A DNA stretch of 64,000 bases from Straminergon stramineum (GCA_963920665.1 OY987265.1:21457001-21521000); one strand, 5' to 3'. Positions 34,667 to 46,931 are shown, counted from the first letter of the stretch. Program-made: numbers and translations. The notes: generated by a model from the letters alone, not told the origin.

Positions 34667-35790
34667 TGTCACGACCCTCATCACAAGGCGTGCCCGTGCC
34701 ACCTTGGTGAGCAAGGGGGACATTGGGGGTGACTCCCCAAGCCTTGCAAGAGATGAGGTGAGGGGGACTAGGAGTCCCGAGCGATCAGAGCGATGTAGCG
34801 CTCTGATCCGGACGAATTTGGGGGCGTGTGATACATGCTTGGAAAGGTCTTGAGAAGACGCTTCCAGCCGTCCAAAGAACGCGTGATTTGGACTTGCGAG
34901 TCAAAAGTTATGGGCGTTCAAAGTTCGGGGTGTCCCGGTCGCGCCGGGAGTGCCCTGGCCGCGCCGGGAGTGTCCCGGCCGCGGCGGGAGTGTCCCGAAT
35001 CTTTGGAGGGCGATATCTTTGCGAGTACTTGTCCGAATGGAGCAAGTGAGTAGTCCATCGGCATCTACGCGTCGCGTAGATGTCGAAAATGGGGTCGCAT
35101 GTGCGATTTGGATCCCGGACCGCAAAGTTATGCCGGGTGGAAGTTCGGGAGTCCCAAAGTAGTGCGAATCGGGAGAAATGGGTGGTCTTCCAAGATGGGG
35201 TGCATCTTGGGGGTTCCCGGTGACCTCTAGTATGGGGGGGGCTGCCGAATCCCGCAGAGAGTACTATGAGGAGGGGTGGTCTCCCTCCTCACTCCCGGAT
35301 GGTGCCATGGTGAGCCTAAGTGGCCCCGGGTGGTGAGGTTAGTGTTGGAGCCTCACCACCACTTGTGTGTTACCATGGAGTGCTTGTGCACTCCTTGATA
35401 CCGGTTGGGTGGTGTCCCACTCCACACTAGGCCATGGTGTGAGTCCCGTTTGGTGAGTCCCGATTAGTGAGTCCCGAAATGAGTTGGGTTGGGCCTAGTG
35501 GGGAGTTGGGTCCCATTCAAGGGCGGTTAGCACCGGTGGGAGTAGTGCCTCACCGAGTGCTTGGACATCAATGGAAGTTCCGCCCCATGTCATCAAATGA
35601 CATGCCCGGTGTCTTGTGGGAGTTGAGTATTGGAAGGAAAGGATTGGGAGTCACGGAGGAATGGGGAACCCCGTGACTTGAGTTGGAACCTAACATTGTG
35701 GGTGCGTGGCATGTGCAGTGTTAGGAGAGCGTGAACCTTAGTGGCACTAAGGTGTTAAGTGTTTGGTAAGTGTTACTAAGGGGCGCGACA
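34667..35790 (+). repeat. 3' LTR
   Basis: 1124 bp, the same length as the 5' LTR at a constant offset of 6657 bp, and identical in every segment I compared. It is followed by the CTAAG duplication (35791-35795). Confidence 0.95.
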
Positions 35791-35795
35791 CTAAG

Positions 35796-36202
35796 CTTCC
35801 CAAACGTCATAACTACCAATGGGCTATAAATCCTTTAACATCTCAATTCACAAGAAAATTGCTCCCAATTGGTAGATTACAATAGTAAAATTCTAAACTA
35901 CTCTTATAATTGGCAAAATCTACAAATAAACATGAAAAACAACCAATTGGCCGAAACTGAAAATGGAATTCAGACTATAGTCATAAATGGGGGCCTATGC
36001 CACAAATTTTATGAAAACACTTGTATTACATTCTGCATCTATTTCTCTTTGTATGAAAAATAAGCTAAAAATATTCCCATTGAAGGAAATATGTGAATAG
36101 GGCAGAGCAACCCCTAGATGAGCGGTTTTTGAGCCTCCTATCTTATGTGTTAGAAATCTTATCCTCCCTACTTGAAACACATATAAGTGAAAGGGTCACA
36201 TG
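35796..36202. other. Intergenic continuation of the retrotransposon target region
   Basis: This is the right-hand side of the sequence split by the insertion. From about 36130 it resembles the upstream flank of the other promoter blocks ('cctccctacttgaaacacatataag', 'agggtcacatgtacagacaatt'). No gene. Confidence 0.45.
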
Positions 36203-36728
36203 TACAGACAATTCATGATAGATGGGAATGTCTTGATAAGAAAAAGAAATTCACTAATGTCTTAAAATGGATTCAACAATTATTGTTAAAATTTGTGATG
36301 TTGGGTTGCCTCCTGCTTTCATAGCATCACCATAGGCCACCCGTTCCCTTCCAGGGGGCGAGAATCTCTCCCTCCCGCTCTTCCCCCACTCCCCACCCTT
36401 CCCACTTCCCAGCTCGTAAGACCCTTGTGAGCTTTCCTCTCATCGAGTGTTTGGATTTGCAAGTTCGATTGGTGCTTTCGAGAACCTCTTGCCGTGCAAT
36501 CCGCCGATACTTCCCAATTTCAATCTACTTCTCTCTCTCCCCTGTTGATTGCATGGAGCTTGATGGGAGCACGAATTTTGGAAGGTTTGGATTCTGTAGA
36601 TGGGAGCTTCTCAATTTCTCTCTTTTTTTCATTGGAAGAGAGACTTATCAGGCACGGTCCAGAGAACATTCTGAAAAGTCTCCCAAAGCTTTTCAAGGCG
36701 CTGTCTGGAAGGACTTGATCATATCACT
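36203..36728 (+). promoter_or_regulatory. Promoter block and leader of the unit-C family pseudogene
   Basis: Fourth copy of the shared block ('tacagacaattcatgatag', CT-rich tract 36365-36415) and the conserved leader ('tcatcgagtgtttggatttg', 'aaggacttgatcatatcac') up to ATG 36729. Confidence 0.5.
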
Positions 36729-38506
36729 ATGGGGTTCGCCGTTTTTTCCAGAAGTCGCCATCAGTTTAAATCAGTGTCGTTGCGAACTAATGAGGATTTT
36801 GCTCGTTTGTACAATGATATAGTGGAAGCTGGATGTTTAAAGTTCAAAGAAACCATATGGTATGTAGACAAACTAATGAAGAGGGCGGAGAAGCATGTCA
36901 AGTTAACTGAACTTCTAACTGGGATCATGCTCCAATTTGAATAGAAAATCTTTCCTGCTTTAAGAAACGTTCGTTCTTACAGTGAAGACAAACATTTGTT
37001 TATATCTGATCTCTGGATTTTTATGCTTGATCCAGAATTACTCTTAGAAGATTTACTGGAAGTTTTTCCCGAATCTGTATCTTCGGGGCTTGAATCGACA
37101 CACAAAGTTGTGGTGTCGGCACTTGCCCTCCTCTCTTTCGTGTACCAGTATCTCATCGGATGCGTGGACAAGGGGGGGTCCAAAACCTATTCCCTGGGCT
37201 CCTTCATGTTCAGACTCATCTTCGTGGCGATTGTGCTGTTCCTGGGGTCTTACGTCTGGATTAAGTTCAGACAAGCATCTTACACAGCCAGTCGTCGCAA
37301 GCACAAATCCTGCCCACTTGCAAACTGTACTTTGCAATTGGGAGCTGAATCGGACATCCTTAGAGGAGTGTACTGCAGAGCCGTGAGAGACACGAGGGGC
37401 ACCATCACACATCTCAAGTATGAGCCCAGATTCAAACCATGCAAAGAGAAGCTAGAGTTCGGGACCTCGCTGGAGTTCAATTACCTTCCTCTCGGTTCAT
37501 ATAACACACCCCGTGAGGCCGAGATTGTGCGTCACATAGTAGCGGTCCTCTACGGGAAAGAGGAGGTTCGTCCTGTGTAGTTTGAGGGTGGGCTTTGCCT
37601 TCCCTTTCCATCAGTGACGGAGCAAGAGAATTGCCCTCCCTCTGGCAAGGAAAAAGCAGTTTGGGTGACACACAAGACCAAGGACTTGTATGCAGAACTA
37701 TTGGAGGAGAAGGCAAGACGACTGCAACTACACTACCCTGCTATTGAGACAGGCTTACACCATGGCCATCATGACGTTGAAGCTCGTCGTAGTGACCCCT
37801 CTCCATCAGCCCCTGGCGCTCCTAGCACTGGTATTGAGTTGACCTGTTTCACATCACCACATGGAGGCAATGGTGTCGTCGAGCATCCAACAACTTCTGT
37901 ATAGATTCTCATGGTTTAAGGCAAGAGGCACTTCTAGCTCGAGAGGTATTTTCGGCCTTCTTCTCAGACTCTGACTTGGAACAATTCATTAGCAGTATGC
38001 TTCAGCCGGAGGAGAATGACTTTCCAGTAGTGGATGATGTGGACAAGGTTGAAGGTGATTACTTTGAAATAGATCGTGGTTTCGGTTTCAAGTCAACTCT
38101 AGTACATCCATAGTCAAGTGCCTTGGACATCCCTCGGACCTCTGCGATTTTTGCTAGCCTACTCCAACTTGGTGATGGAGATCAGGGCTTGGAGATTATT
38201 GAGCCTCATTTGAACTCGGCCTCTTCTCAACAATTGGAGTTGGTTCTTGATCAGGTTCAGCTTCAACAGCGTGTGACTTGTCAAGAGAAGCGCCTAGAGG
38301 AATTTTCACGATCGAACGTCAAGTTGCAACAAAGGCTGCTGGAATCCGAGGTACAAAACTCAGAGCTGCAACAGAAGCTCCGTACATCAGAGGTTGAAAA
38401 TGGGAAATGGAGATCCAATTTTCGCCAATGGAGATCTATGTTTCGCCAATTAGCCAAGTTGATCTCAACTTCCGACGAGGACGGAAGTCCTATTGACATT
38501 CTATAG
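36729..38506 (+). pseudogene. Family pseudogene C (several stops, one frameshift)
   Basis: Third copy of the unknown hairpin/AP2-like family, with a shorter N-terminal region. Compared with the other copies, three CAG codons have become TAG: 36942-36944, 37578-37580 and 38111-38113. A five-base insertion near 37897-37904 adds a fourth stop and shifts the frame; the coiled-coil end (38123-38506) is in the new frame and contains an extra repeat of the 'cgccaatggagatc' segment. The membrane-hairpin block (37100-37270) is still almost identical to the intact gene. It cannot encode a full protein. Confidence 0.85.
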
Positions 38507-40364
38507 AAGGTTTAGATTTTTTGTAAAAGTCCAAGCGTTTTGAAACTTGTTTCAGCAGGAGTCCAGTAGAGTTAGACAATAATGTCACTTCTATCAGAAT
38601 TTTGTGGTGCATCTCCTGAGAAATCCACTTTCTCAAGGATTTCAGAAGGACCCAACACGATTGTGTAGGTGAAGTCAATGTCGTTAATGGATTTTCGTTT
38701 TGATAGAAGCTTGCAGTCTAGTGCAAGGGGCAAATAGTTTGTATGCATATTTCAGTAGATTTCATGTTATATCTACTTCATTTCGTTCTTGCCAAGCAAT
38801 GCCATTGAAATAAATTTGTTTATGGCTCAGTGAAGACTAGAAAATGCAAACATTCTGATTTCAATATATTGGCCAGGCTTGTAACCTAACATTCTGCATG
38901 ATGTGGAATGACTTTTATTCTATTTGTTGTGCAACAATCTTTAAAGTGAACTGTTGTTGAGTCCCCACATAAGTTTAGGATCAGTTCTCCCATGCCTGAA
39001 AGTTTGCCTTATGTCAAAAAGCACTCACTTAGCTGTGAAACCTTGGAGTCGTTTAATGATATAATTTTCTTCACGTTGGTCTTCGAGATGGAGCGAATCT
39101 ATTACTCAAGCATTAATTGCAGTACTTGGAGGCCTATGGTGACTTCAGTGCTGTTGAGGAAAATCAAAAGATGGAAAAGCAAGAAAGTGAAATGCAACGC
39201 CATGTTGTAGCAGTCTAGCAGACGACCACATTACCAAGGCAATGGAATGAAATCATTGAACTGATTTTAGCAGCTGCAGTTGTCACTTACTCTTTCCTTT
39301 GAATCTTACTGAAGGTGGAATCTACGATGCAACTGAAGTTCATACTGAAAAACTTTGTTGTTAGTCTGATTTAAGCTTGGATGCTCACATGAAGTTCAAA
39401 TTTCCACGGCCATAGGTAGAGCCTGGTGGTATGATTACACAATCTCAATTCTTCAAAGTTACAAACCAGACACACATTCTGCATGTGATAATATAGAGTT
39501 TTCTAACTTTGTTCTTGCTGAGTAGGTAGTTGGGGTTGATCCAAACAAAGGATGAAAAAGTGTAGAAGATATTCAAGTAACTGTCCTGTCATCCATGGAG
39601 TCTAAGAAAACATGAAAACGTTTTTTGTACAGGGGAAAAATGTTTTCTATATATTCCTTCTTATCTAGCTCTAAACAAACAAATTCTTCTTGTACCCCAA
39701 CTATTTAGAGTGGCTGGAGTTCGTTTCCTCTTACTTGCTCTCTTCAATCTCTGAAAACTAAGAAGGTGAAATGTTCTTTTTATCATTCTTCTTATAATTT
39801 TAAGTGAAAGAAATTGACAAAGTTGTTAAAGAGGGAGTAAGAAGAAAAGTTTTGAAGTTAACAAGAAGTAACAAGATTACGATTTGTCCACTAAAATCCA
39901 ACTGAACCATAAGCTATTAGTTTACTCCACGATTTCGGAATCCTTTGTACTATACATACCATGCGTTCGATGATATCACTAACTAAATGTTCAACATGCA
40001 TTTCTTATCACATATTTTACTTTAAAAAACATTTCTCAGAATATTTCTCAGAATTGAAAATTTGATCATTCACAAGTTCATCTCTCTCTCTCTCATTGAT
40101 AGTGGAAATGAAGTTTTGCAGTATATGTTGTTGCATGAAACTGAACTAACAGTAAGGTGGCACCGAAACTTTGTGTGTGCAGGTCTATCTGTCCACATTA
40201 TGCACAGCCTCACGATTATTGCAACATTCCCTTCATTGTATCTTGTGGACCTGTTCTCCGGATCACCAATAGAACTTCAAGTTTCGAATTCACTTGTTGG
40301 TGCCACACCAGTGTCTCAATTCTGTCGTATTAAGTGTTGCTGTCCGGAAAAACGATTTTGCATC
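38507..40364 (+). repeat. 3' flank of pseudogene C and VHA-c upstream region
   Basis: 38507-40030 aligns with 12331-13870 and 22449-24055. The stretch 40180-40340 resembles the sequence before the other VHA-c copies and the fragment at 3420-3510. It includes a short CT microsatellite at about 40079-40096. No gene is seen. Confidence 0.5.
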
Positions 40365-41958
40365 ACGTCAACATCCGCGCACGGCGTTTGATGGCGATGA
40401 GGTCGTTCCCAACTTTGGCTTCATCGGAGCCGCTGCTGCCCTCGACGTCTAGCTTCTCCTGTATAGATCGATGAAAACTCATTCCCTTCTAATATATTTT
40501 CATGTCTAATAGTTGGATGTACAGATTGATGAAATGACCTGAAATTGTGCATTTCGGGTCTCGGGAGGGGAGTGAGCAAGCTAGTTTTGATTTGGTGTTC
40601 ATGAGACTTGTGAAGATCTTTGGAGTGCTGAGGTTTGATTTTGAGGCGACTTTGCGGTTGATTTCAGGATACGATGATTTGTGCGTACGCAACTTGATTG
40701 CTGTGGTGATCAAGCTTGTTATCGGGCAAAAGCAAGGCAAGCTGTTGTGTCTAGAAAGAAAGATTTTTCAAATTCGTAGTGGCCACGAGCAGGAAATTGT
40801 GGTTTTGATACTCATCATTTCGAAATATTGTCTTTGGTATTTAGAATTTGTTACGAGTCAGTATGATGTAGTTTCGACATTTTTGATTTGTTCCTTCTAG
40901 GCGTTTCATGGCTCTATATTATCAGCCATTGGTCCGCTATCCAACTCACGGATTTGGATGTGGCTCTTTCGTGATTCCCGAGCAAAATCCATCTTGAAAA
41001 TGAAGCGTCGTCCGAATTAACCTTAGCAATGCATGTCAGGATTGTTGGCTCTGTTTTCTATATATTACTCGCTAAGACTTTCTTGTTTATTTTTCTTGCG
41101 TCTTCAGAATCTCTTGTTTGTGCTAGTATTTGTGTCCTTTTCGGAAGTTCGGTTCGTGGTAGTGTATCCACCTATGCTTCTTTCGTTTCTTTCGTTTCTT
41201 TCTGTTGTCACGCCATTCTAATTTTGGATTGTCAAACCGAAACATAGCGGTGTGGAATTGTGTTGGATGTGTGACTCATTAAGCTTGAAGGTTCCGAGTA
41301 ATTGACAAGAATGTTGTTAATTGTTGAGACAGGCATGGGAGCTGCGTATGAGACGGTCAAGGGTGGAGTGGGAGTGGCGTCCATGGATGTCATGCGGCCC
41401 GAGCTGGTGATGAAGTCTATCGTGCCAGTGGTCATGGCGGGAGTGCTGGGTATCTACGGACTAATATCACTATGATCATCAGCACTGGAATCAACCTGAA
41501 GTCGAAGCCCTACTTTGTGTTCGACGGCTACGCACATCTTTCGTCTGGTTTGTCTTGCGGTTTGGCCGGTCTGTCTGCAGGCATGGCCATTGGCATTGTC
41601 AGCGATGCCGGTTTCAGGTACCAATTCAGCCTCTGTTGTATAGCTTTCAGTTGTGCTAACATGTCTCGTGTGTGATATGCTTCTTCTCAACTTGGAAGCC
41701 AAGAATTTGTTTTCATGCGGTGTTGTCGCTCTACATCGTATGTCAAGCTTGTGCATAACTGTTAACTATATCCCTGATTTGATGATTTGTGTCTGTTTGT
41801 GCAGAGCGAATGCCCAGCAGCCTAAGCTTTTCGTTGGCATGGTTCTGATCCTCATTTTCGCTGAAGCGCTTGGGTTGTATGGACTCATTGTGGTCATCAT
41901 CATGTCTTCCCGTGCTCCAGAGCTGACTAATCTATTAGCCAGAGTTTCATCTTCGTGA
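40365..41958 (+). pseudogene. Full-length but broken VHA-c copy (unit C)
   Basis: All three exons of V-ATPase subunit c can be recognised: 40365-40460, 41333-41617 and 41805-41958. The start codon is ACG, exon 1 carries insertions after the third codon and near its end, and exon 2 has lost one base near 41465 ('ctaatatcac' against 'ctaattatcgc' in the intact copy). Exon 3 keeps the TM4 Glu ([10 protein letters not shown]) but has a different C-terminus. Splice borders match the intact gene. It is therefore a pseudogene unless an alternative start and splicing rescue it. Confidence 0.85.
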
Positions 41959-42193
41959 CGGAAATAGCTCGTCCAAAATCTGAGAGCAGAAATGGGTGTC
42001 CAACGAGCCTGTTTGTAGATTTGTTCCTGCAAGAAACGGACAACGCACACAGCTTTTTAAATTGGGACCAGTGCAAAGAGCACTGGCATTATTATAATTG
42101 TACATTTGAATTTGCAGAATAACCCTCAAGTAATGAGCTGAGTTTGTTACCGACACAACATTTCTACATATACGTAAGGTTTGGGGCAGCCGG

Positions 42194-42413
42194 TGAATTG
42201 ACCCCCTCATTGCCCCGCAATTTAATTTAAACACTGAAATTTTTTATTTACAACACATGATAAGATTTGCAAATTTTGAATTCATATTTGCAATCAGAGG
42301 CCCCAAGTAAGAGATGAGGGATGAAGGAATACCAGAAAACGCGACACAAAATAGGTTGGGGGCAAATTTTTACAATTACACTTCTGTGGGTCAGTGAGGG
42401 GGTCAATTTTGGG
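42194..42413. mobile_element. MITE family C, copy 2
   Basis: The ends gaattgaccccctca and tgagggggtcaatttt are inverted repeats. The body matches 9678-9911 ('agatttgcaaattttgaattc', 'cagaggccccaa', 'ggcaaatttttacaatta'). It lies between the broken and intact VHA-c copies. Confidence 0.65.
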
Positions 42414-43097
42414 CACAACGTTGGCAACCTAAAGGCAAATTTACTTGTATAATATCAAGCCAAGAGAATCTGGAATAATTTTCATTTCAATTGCCAACAA
42501 GTTCCAACCAAAACAAAAGACAACTAATAGGAATCATGCTTAGATACTATTCAAATGATTTTTGGTATTGTCACCTTTGTAGTAAGGATGAGCAATTATA
42601 GCATGTGTCATTAGGGGAGGTTTATTCTATTTTAGATTGGTAACAGGAAAGATAACCCTTTGTAAGCCTCTGAGGGTTTGAACTCTCTAGTTCAAGTTTG
42701 TCCTAAAAGTGCTACACTAATTTACCAAAATTACACTATTTATAATTCATGTATGGTGAAATAATTCTCTATTGTATCAATTTCCACAAGCATGGAATTT
42801 TGTGGTGACACTAATTTTCCAGGTGACTCTACCCCCTCACTATTAGGACAAATCAGTGCAGTGTTCGCGGTGATAGGTATAGTACGGTGATAGGGACGAC
42901 CCTTGCGGACTTCGCTTGAAGCTTTGGCACGTTGCACAGACTTGCAAGCTTTCTTCTTCACCGCCATTTCCCGTGAATCTGTCCTCCGGAGTGCAAGCTT
43001 CACTTTGAGTTTCGAATCCTCTTGCCGTTGCCGCACTCGCAACAATCCCATATATTTCTCGTTTTGGTTTTGCTATCAGTAACAGCGCTTTGCCATC
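42414..43097 (+). promoter_or_regulatory. Upstream region and leader of intact VHA-c
   Basis: The last 250 bp are more GC-rich and partly shared with the region upstream of the unit-C copy ('ctcactttgagtttcgaa', 'gtcctccgga'), so they probably include promoter and leader. No TATA box can be assigned with confidence. Confidence 0.4.
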
Positions 43098-44274
43098 ATG
43101 TCGACATCCGCGGTGTTTAATGGCGACGAGGTCGCTCCGTTCTTTGGCTTCATCGGAGCCGCTGCTGCTCTCGTCTTCTCGTGTATGGATCTTCGAAATC
43201 CCTTTCCCTTTTATTTCTGGTAGTTGGAGCAGATTTAGGTGGTGCAGATTTTGGAAATGGCTCTGAATTGTTCATTTAGGGTTTGGATCGGGAGTTCTGC
43301 AATGGTGCAGATTTTAAGACTCTTGAAGATCTTGTGAGTTTGGGTAATAGAATTCTCCGATATGTTGTAGAGGTGATTTTAATATGTAGATAAAGGTTTG
43401 TAGTTTGGTAAGCCGGATGCCGTGGTGGTCAAGCTTGGAATTGCGTGGGGTATTGTTGGTACAGGATAGCTACTTTGAATTTGCATACAACGACAGATTG
43501 GAACGTAATTTGAGAAATCCTTCCTGCAGAATAGTGGATGATCCTATTTTGAGAAAGATTTAGATCCTGCTTGCAAATCCATTGTTAAACCTAACGTTGT
43601 CCAGAGTATGTCTATCAGTTTCGTGTGTGTTTTTCCCGTCTATTTACTGGCAAACGTCTGTGTGTACAGGCATGGGCGCTGCCTATGGGACAGCCAAGAG
43701 TGGAGTGGGAGTGGCATCCATGGGCGTTATGCGGCCCGAGCTGGTGATGAAGTCCATCGTGCCAGTGGTCATGGCGGGAGTGTTGGGTATCTACGGACTA
43801 ATTATCGCTGTGATCATCAGCACTGGAATCAACCCGAAATCAAAGCCCTACTACGTGTTTGATGGCTACGCACATCTTTCGTCTGGTTTGTCTTGCGGTT
43901 TGGCTGGTCTGTCTGCAGGCATGGCCATTGGCATTGTTGGAGATGCCGGTGTCAGGTACCAATTCAGCCTCTGATGTATAGCTGTCAGTTGTCTCGTGTG
44001 TGATCTGCTTCCTCTCCAACTTAGAAACTAGAATTTATTTCCAATAAGGTGTTGTTTGTTTTGTTTCACACTTCAAGCCTGTGTTAGTAATGATATTGTG
44101 TTAGTTGTGATCGATTTGATGATTTGTGTCTGTTTGTGCAGAGCGAATGCCCAGCAGCCTAAGCTTTTCGTGGGCATGATTTTGATTCTGATTTTCGCTG
44201 AGGCGCTTGCGTTGTATGGACTGATTGTGGGCATCATCTTGTCGTCCCGTGCTGGACAATCGCGAGCTGACTAG
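43098..44274 (+). CDS. VHA-c: V-type proton ATPase proteolipid subunit c (intact, three exons)
   Basis: Join 43098-43182, 43670-43955, 44142-44274; 167 residues, the normal length for plant subunit c. The protein is a four-helix membrane proteolipid that forms the rotating c-ring of the vacuolar/endomembrane H+-ATPase. TM1-TM2 carry the Gly-rich [11 protein letters not shown] start and MGVMRPE. TM4 carries the essential proton-carrying Glu144 ([11 protein letters not shown]). Introns obey GT-AG with donors gtatgg and gtacca and acceptors acag and gcag; both split codons (Cys29 and Arg124). This is the only one of three copies in the window with an open frame across all exons, so it is probably the source or the surviving functional copy of the duplications. 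Confidence 0.96.
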
Positions 44275-44701
44275 GTTAGCATCCGATTTAGCTTTATCTT
44301 ATTTCTTATAAACTCCCTGTACCTACTGCAAGGGATTCTTCAGAGAAGGGGATAACCTGAATCTGTGAGATTATTGTCAAGAGTAAATCAACTGGAGCAC
44401 TAGTTCTGCATGACCTTGACGGTCATGGACTCATGGCCGTTAGTATTGTAGGCTATTCTTTTGTACGTAGAATCAAATGTTACAATTTCAATTTGTCCAT
44501 ATTTATATCATCTTGTTGACCGCAGCTTGTGTTGTCTGGGTTTTCTTCCCTTGGTATAATATCTTGTTCTTCGCTTAAAGACTTGGTGGATGAGTTTGAC
44601 CCCATAAGCAAGCTGTGGTTCATATCTATGTTCTGATATCGGGGTAACTGAGGGCTCCTTTGCTGCAAAATATTTGAATCAAAGAGTCCTTGTATTTGCA
44701 A
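44275..44701. other. Convergent 3' regions of VHA-c and the minus-strand gene
   Basis: The VHA-c 3' UTR comes from the left and the untranslated end of the minus-strand gene from the right. The minus-strand ORF 44480-44701 lies beyond that gene's stop codon and is not counted as coding. Confidence 0.45.
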
Positions 44702-45726
44702 TTATGGGAAGAGGCGCAGAATGATGGAACACGAAGTATATACTGCTATCCATGCCGCTCGCCTAATCACTGGATTTTTGTACAACCTAGTGCATTCAGG
44801 AGATTTTATTGTTCAGTTAGAACGCTTAACTTAGTTCGTACGTATGATATCAAAGTCGTCGACAATACCAGTCAATACATTCAAGCAAGCCATCATCGAT
44901 TGACTCATCTTAACAAAAATTACTGCTGAAGCGATTGACATCAATTAATCTGGAGTGGTGTAATTTAGCAATCGTGACCTAGATATTCTAGAGATTAAAG
45001 TCCAGGCGAGCCTTCTTATCCCAATTCATAATTGATTAAATGTGTGGCTGAACAGACATGAGTGATATTCCTCTTTGAAAACAGGGAGTCTGAAGATGCT
45101 TACCCTAGGGCTGTGGACCCCCACGATGTTGCAGCGTACAGCAAATGCGCACAATTCCACAGGTTCCGCAATTTTCCTGTCTTCTGTAGCTCTGAAAACG
45201 CCGAAATAATAGCTGTCCCGAATGCACATTACATGCGGGTGTTAATCAAACTATCTTAGAAGGAAACTTTCCTCAATAACTTGAGACAGTAATAGCAGTA
45301 ATATGGAAGGGTGGATCATTGGAATTATGAGTTTACCTTGTTGAAGTTCATCTGGGTTCATACTCTGCAGGTTCCAGATTTGTTGTCAAAGTCACACCAG
45401 CCAAAGTAATTCACCACAGCAAAATGGTCAAGTATACTTTCTAGGGCGCCGATCATTCCTTAGCTAACTAATCCTGCCCTGGCTAATGAAAAAAGTGAGA
45501 ATTAATAGCCGTTAATGTGGATTCGGAGGGAAACATGTTCGGACTATGAACCTTGCTTTGGGGAAGAGAAGAAATAGAGCGGGCCACGAAACATGCAACA
45601 CCATCCACAATGTCTTGCTGAGTTATCACCACATAGCCTTCGCTTGTTCCGAGTCCATCTCTTTCTTCCTTTGCCGGTACTTTGTCATCCGACACAAAGA
45701 ACCAAGCTCCTGCCTCTTGATCTGCG
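44702..45726 (-). CDS. Conserved uncharacterised plant protein, C-terminal exons
   Basis: Four spliced exons read on the minus strand: 45726-45552, 45364-45337, 45191-45104, 44786-44702, all GT-AG and in phase, ending at TAA 44704-44702. The product has a helical segment (QQDIVDGVACFVARSI), then MNPDELQQ, then KLRNLW..LLYAATSWGSTALG, then LYKNP and a hydrophobic tail (AAWIAVYTSCSIILRLF). This matches, from memory, a plant-wide family without a defined function whose members end in a similar Trp-rich, possibly membrane-associated region. The second of these exons is only 28 nt. The N-terminal part must lie upstream; exons at 46.9-48.0 kb are the likely candidates. The exon joins are my reading and need transcript support. 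Confidence 0.65.
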
Positions 45727-46123
45727 CTACATCAACATACATAAATGGAGTAACAGTTGTAATGGGAGATGTGGCTTCCTTAATTAGGGTCTTCTAAATT
45801 TCAACAAATTGGTGAAACAAAATTCATTAAAATTTGGACGTAAAGAAGAGTGGATTTGGACGTGGGGAATGAAATGTATTTTATATCGAAGACTTTCAAT
45901 GCTGAGCAAACATAATTTAGTGCTCTTTGTTAATCATTGTGTAACATAATAATCACCAAATGGATCAAAGTTTCTCTCTTGTTGTGATTGGCCTCTCATG
46001 AATTTATCATGATTCTCATTCAATATCCATTATTCAAAGATTTGGAACCCACTAGAAAGAGACACTTGGGAGAAGAGTGCATCATTAGAGCTTGCCTTGA
46101 AACACTCAATTCTCATAACATAT

Positions 46124-46870
46124 GGTAGAATCACCCAATATCAATTACTTAAGCACTCAGTGCATGATCTAGAAGAGCAAGAGGCAATGAAATTTTTTTA
46201 CCTTGTAGAAAGATAGAAATTATGGGGATTGCAAATTCTTTGGTAATTTTTTGCCTTGAATTGAAAATACTATGAATTTTGGAAGTAAAAAGTTGATTTG
46301 GACCCATCCCCAACACATAGAGTCTTCCATAATTGCTCATTCAAAAATTATTTTGACTCTCAAAATCAAGCACATGTGTCATGACATTGATGGTTAGAAG
46401 ATGGTTAGAAACCAAGAACTAATGGTTAGAAATTATAGTAAATTGGCCAATCACCGCACAAACATGATCCTTCTCCACATGAATATAGAGACTTACATGT
46501 TTTGAAATTCAACGTGATCATTAAATGTCATGTTAAGATTCACCTTCTAAAAACAGAATGCAAAAAGATTTATTCCTACAAATTTTATTGCAATTTAAAG
46601 ATGATGAAGCTAAAATCTAGTTAAAAATTCTTTGCAACCCTTCATTGCATAGTGTGCAGTCATTGGACAGTGATACAAAATTTTGTTCTATAGCAATTGA
46701 ATTGGTAGTTGCATCATATAGTTAGTGTAAGATAAATGGCAACAGTTGTTTTGTGGTTTTTTGGATGTGTGCAATAAATGGCAAGTTTAATCTAATCATA
46801 GTCTCTATTGAATTTCCCAATGCCTATAGATTGGCCATGGGGGCCTGGTTGGGAATGGGTGGTTCTACCA
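46124..46870. mobile_element. MITE family A, copy 2 (enlarged)
   Basis: The termini tggtagaatcacccaat and gggtggttctacca are inverted repeats flanked by TA (46122-46123, 46871-46872). The first 320 bp and last 80 bp match copies 1 and 3. The middle 46440-46790 is extra, so another sequence has inserted, or this is a longer ancestral form. It lies in what is probably an intron of the minus-strand gene. Confidence 0.7.
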
Positions 46871-46931
46871 TATTACCTTGGCGCCAGAAGAATTGGTGCA
46901 AAAGGAGTAGGAAGAAAGTTTATAATTTCAC

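Larger units (their letters stand above)
28010..35790 (+). mobile_element. Full-length Ty3/gypsy chromovirus-type LTR retrotransposon
   Basis: This is a complete 7781-bp element: LTR (28010-29133), primer-binding site, one uninterrupted Gag-Pol frame, a non-coding 3' region, polypurine tract, and LTR (34667-35790), flanked by CTAAG duplications. Both LTRs are 1124 bp with TGTC...GACA ends and appear identical where compared, and the coding frame is open throughout, so the insertion is very recent. Order protease, reverse transcriptase, RNase H, integrase plus a C-terminal chromodomain places it among plant chromoviruses; the exact clade cannot be named without a tree. It splits unit B from unit C of the tandem array. 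Confidence 0.96.

Noticed and set aside
42740..43051. 103-codon basic ORF on the minus strand before VHA-c
   Set aside because: It is antisense to the VHA-c promoter and leader and is not kept in the sister copies.
44480..44701. 73-codon minus-strand ORF with protein-like composition
   Set aside because: It lies downstream of the stop codon of the reconstructed minus-strand gene and overlaps its probable 3' UTR; the reading frame is not needed for the conserved protein.
45026..45229. 67-codon minus-strand ORF as a gene of its own
   Set aside because: The true exon here (45191-45104) uses another frame, which joins its neighbours in phase and matches the conserved KLRNLW..SWGSTALG segment.
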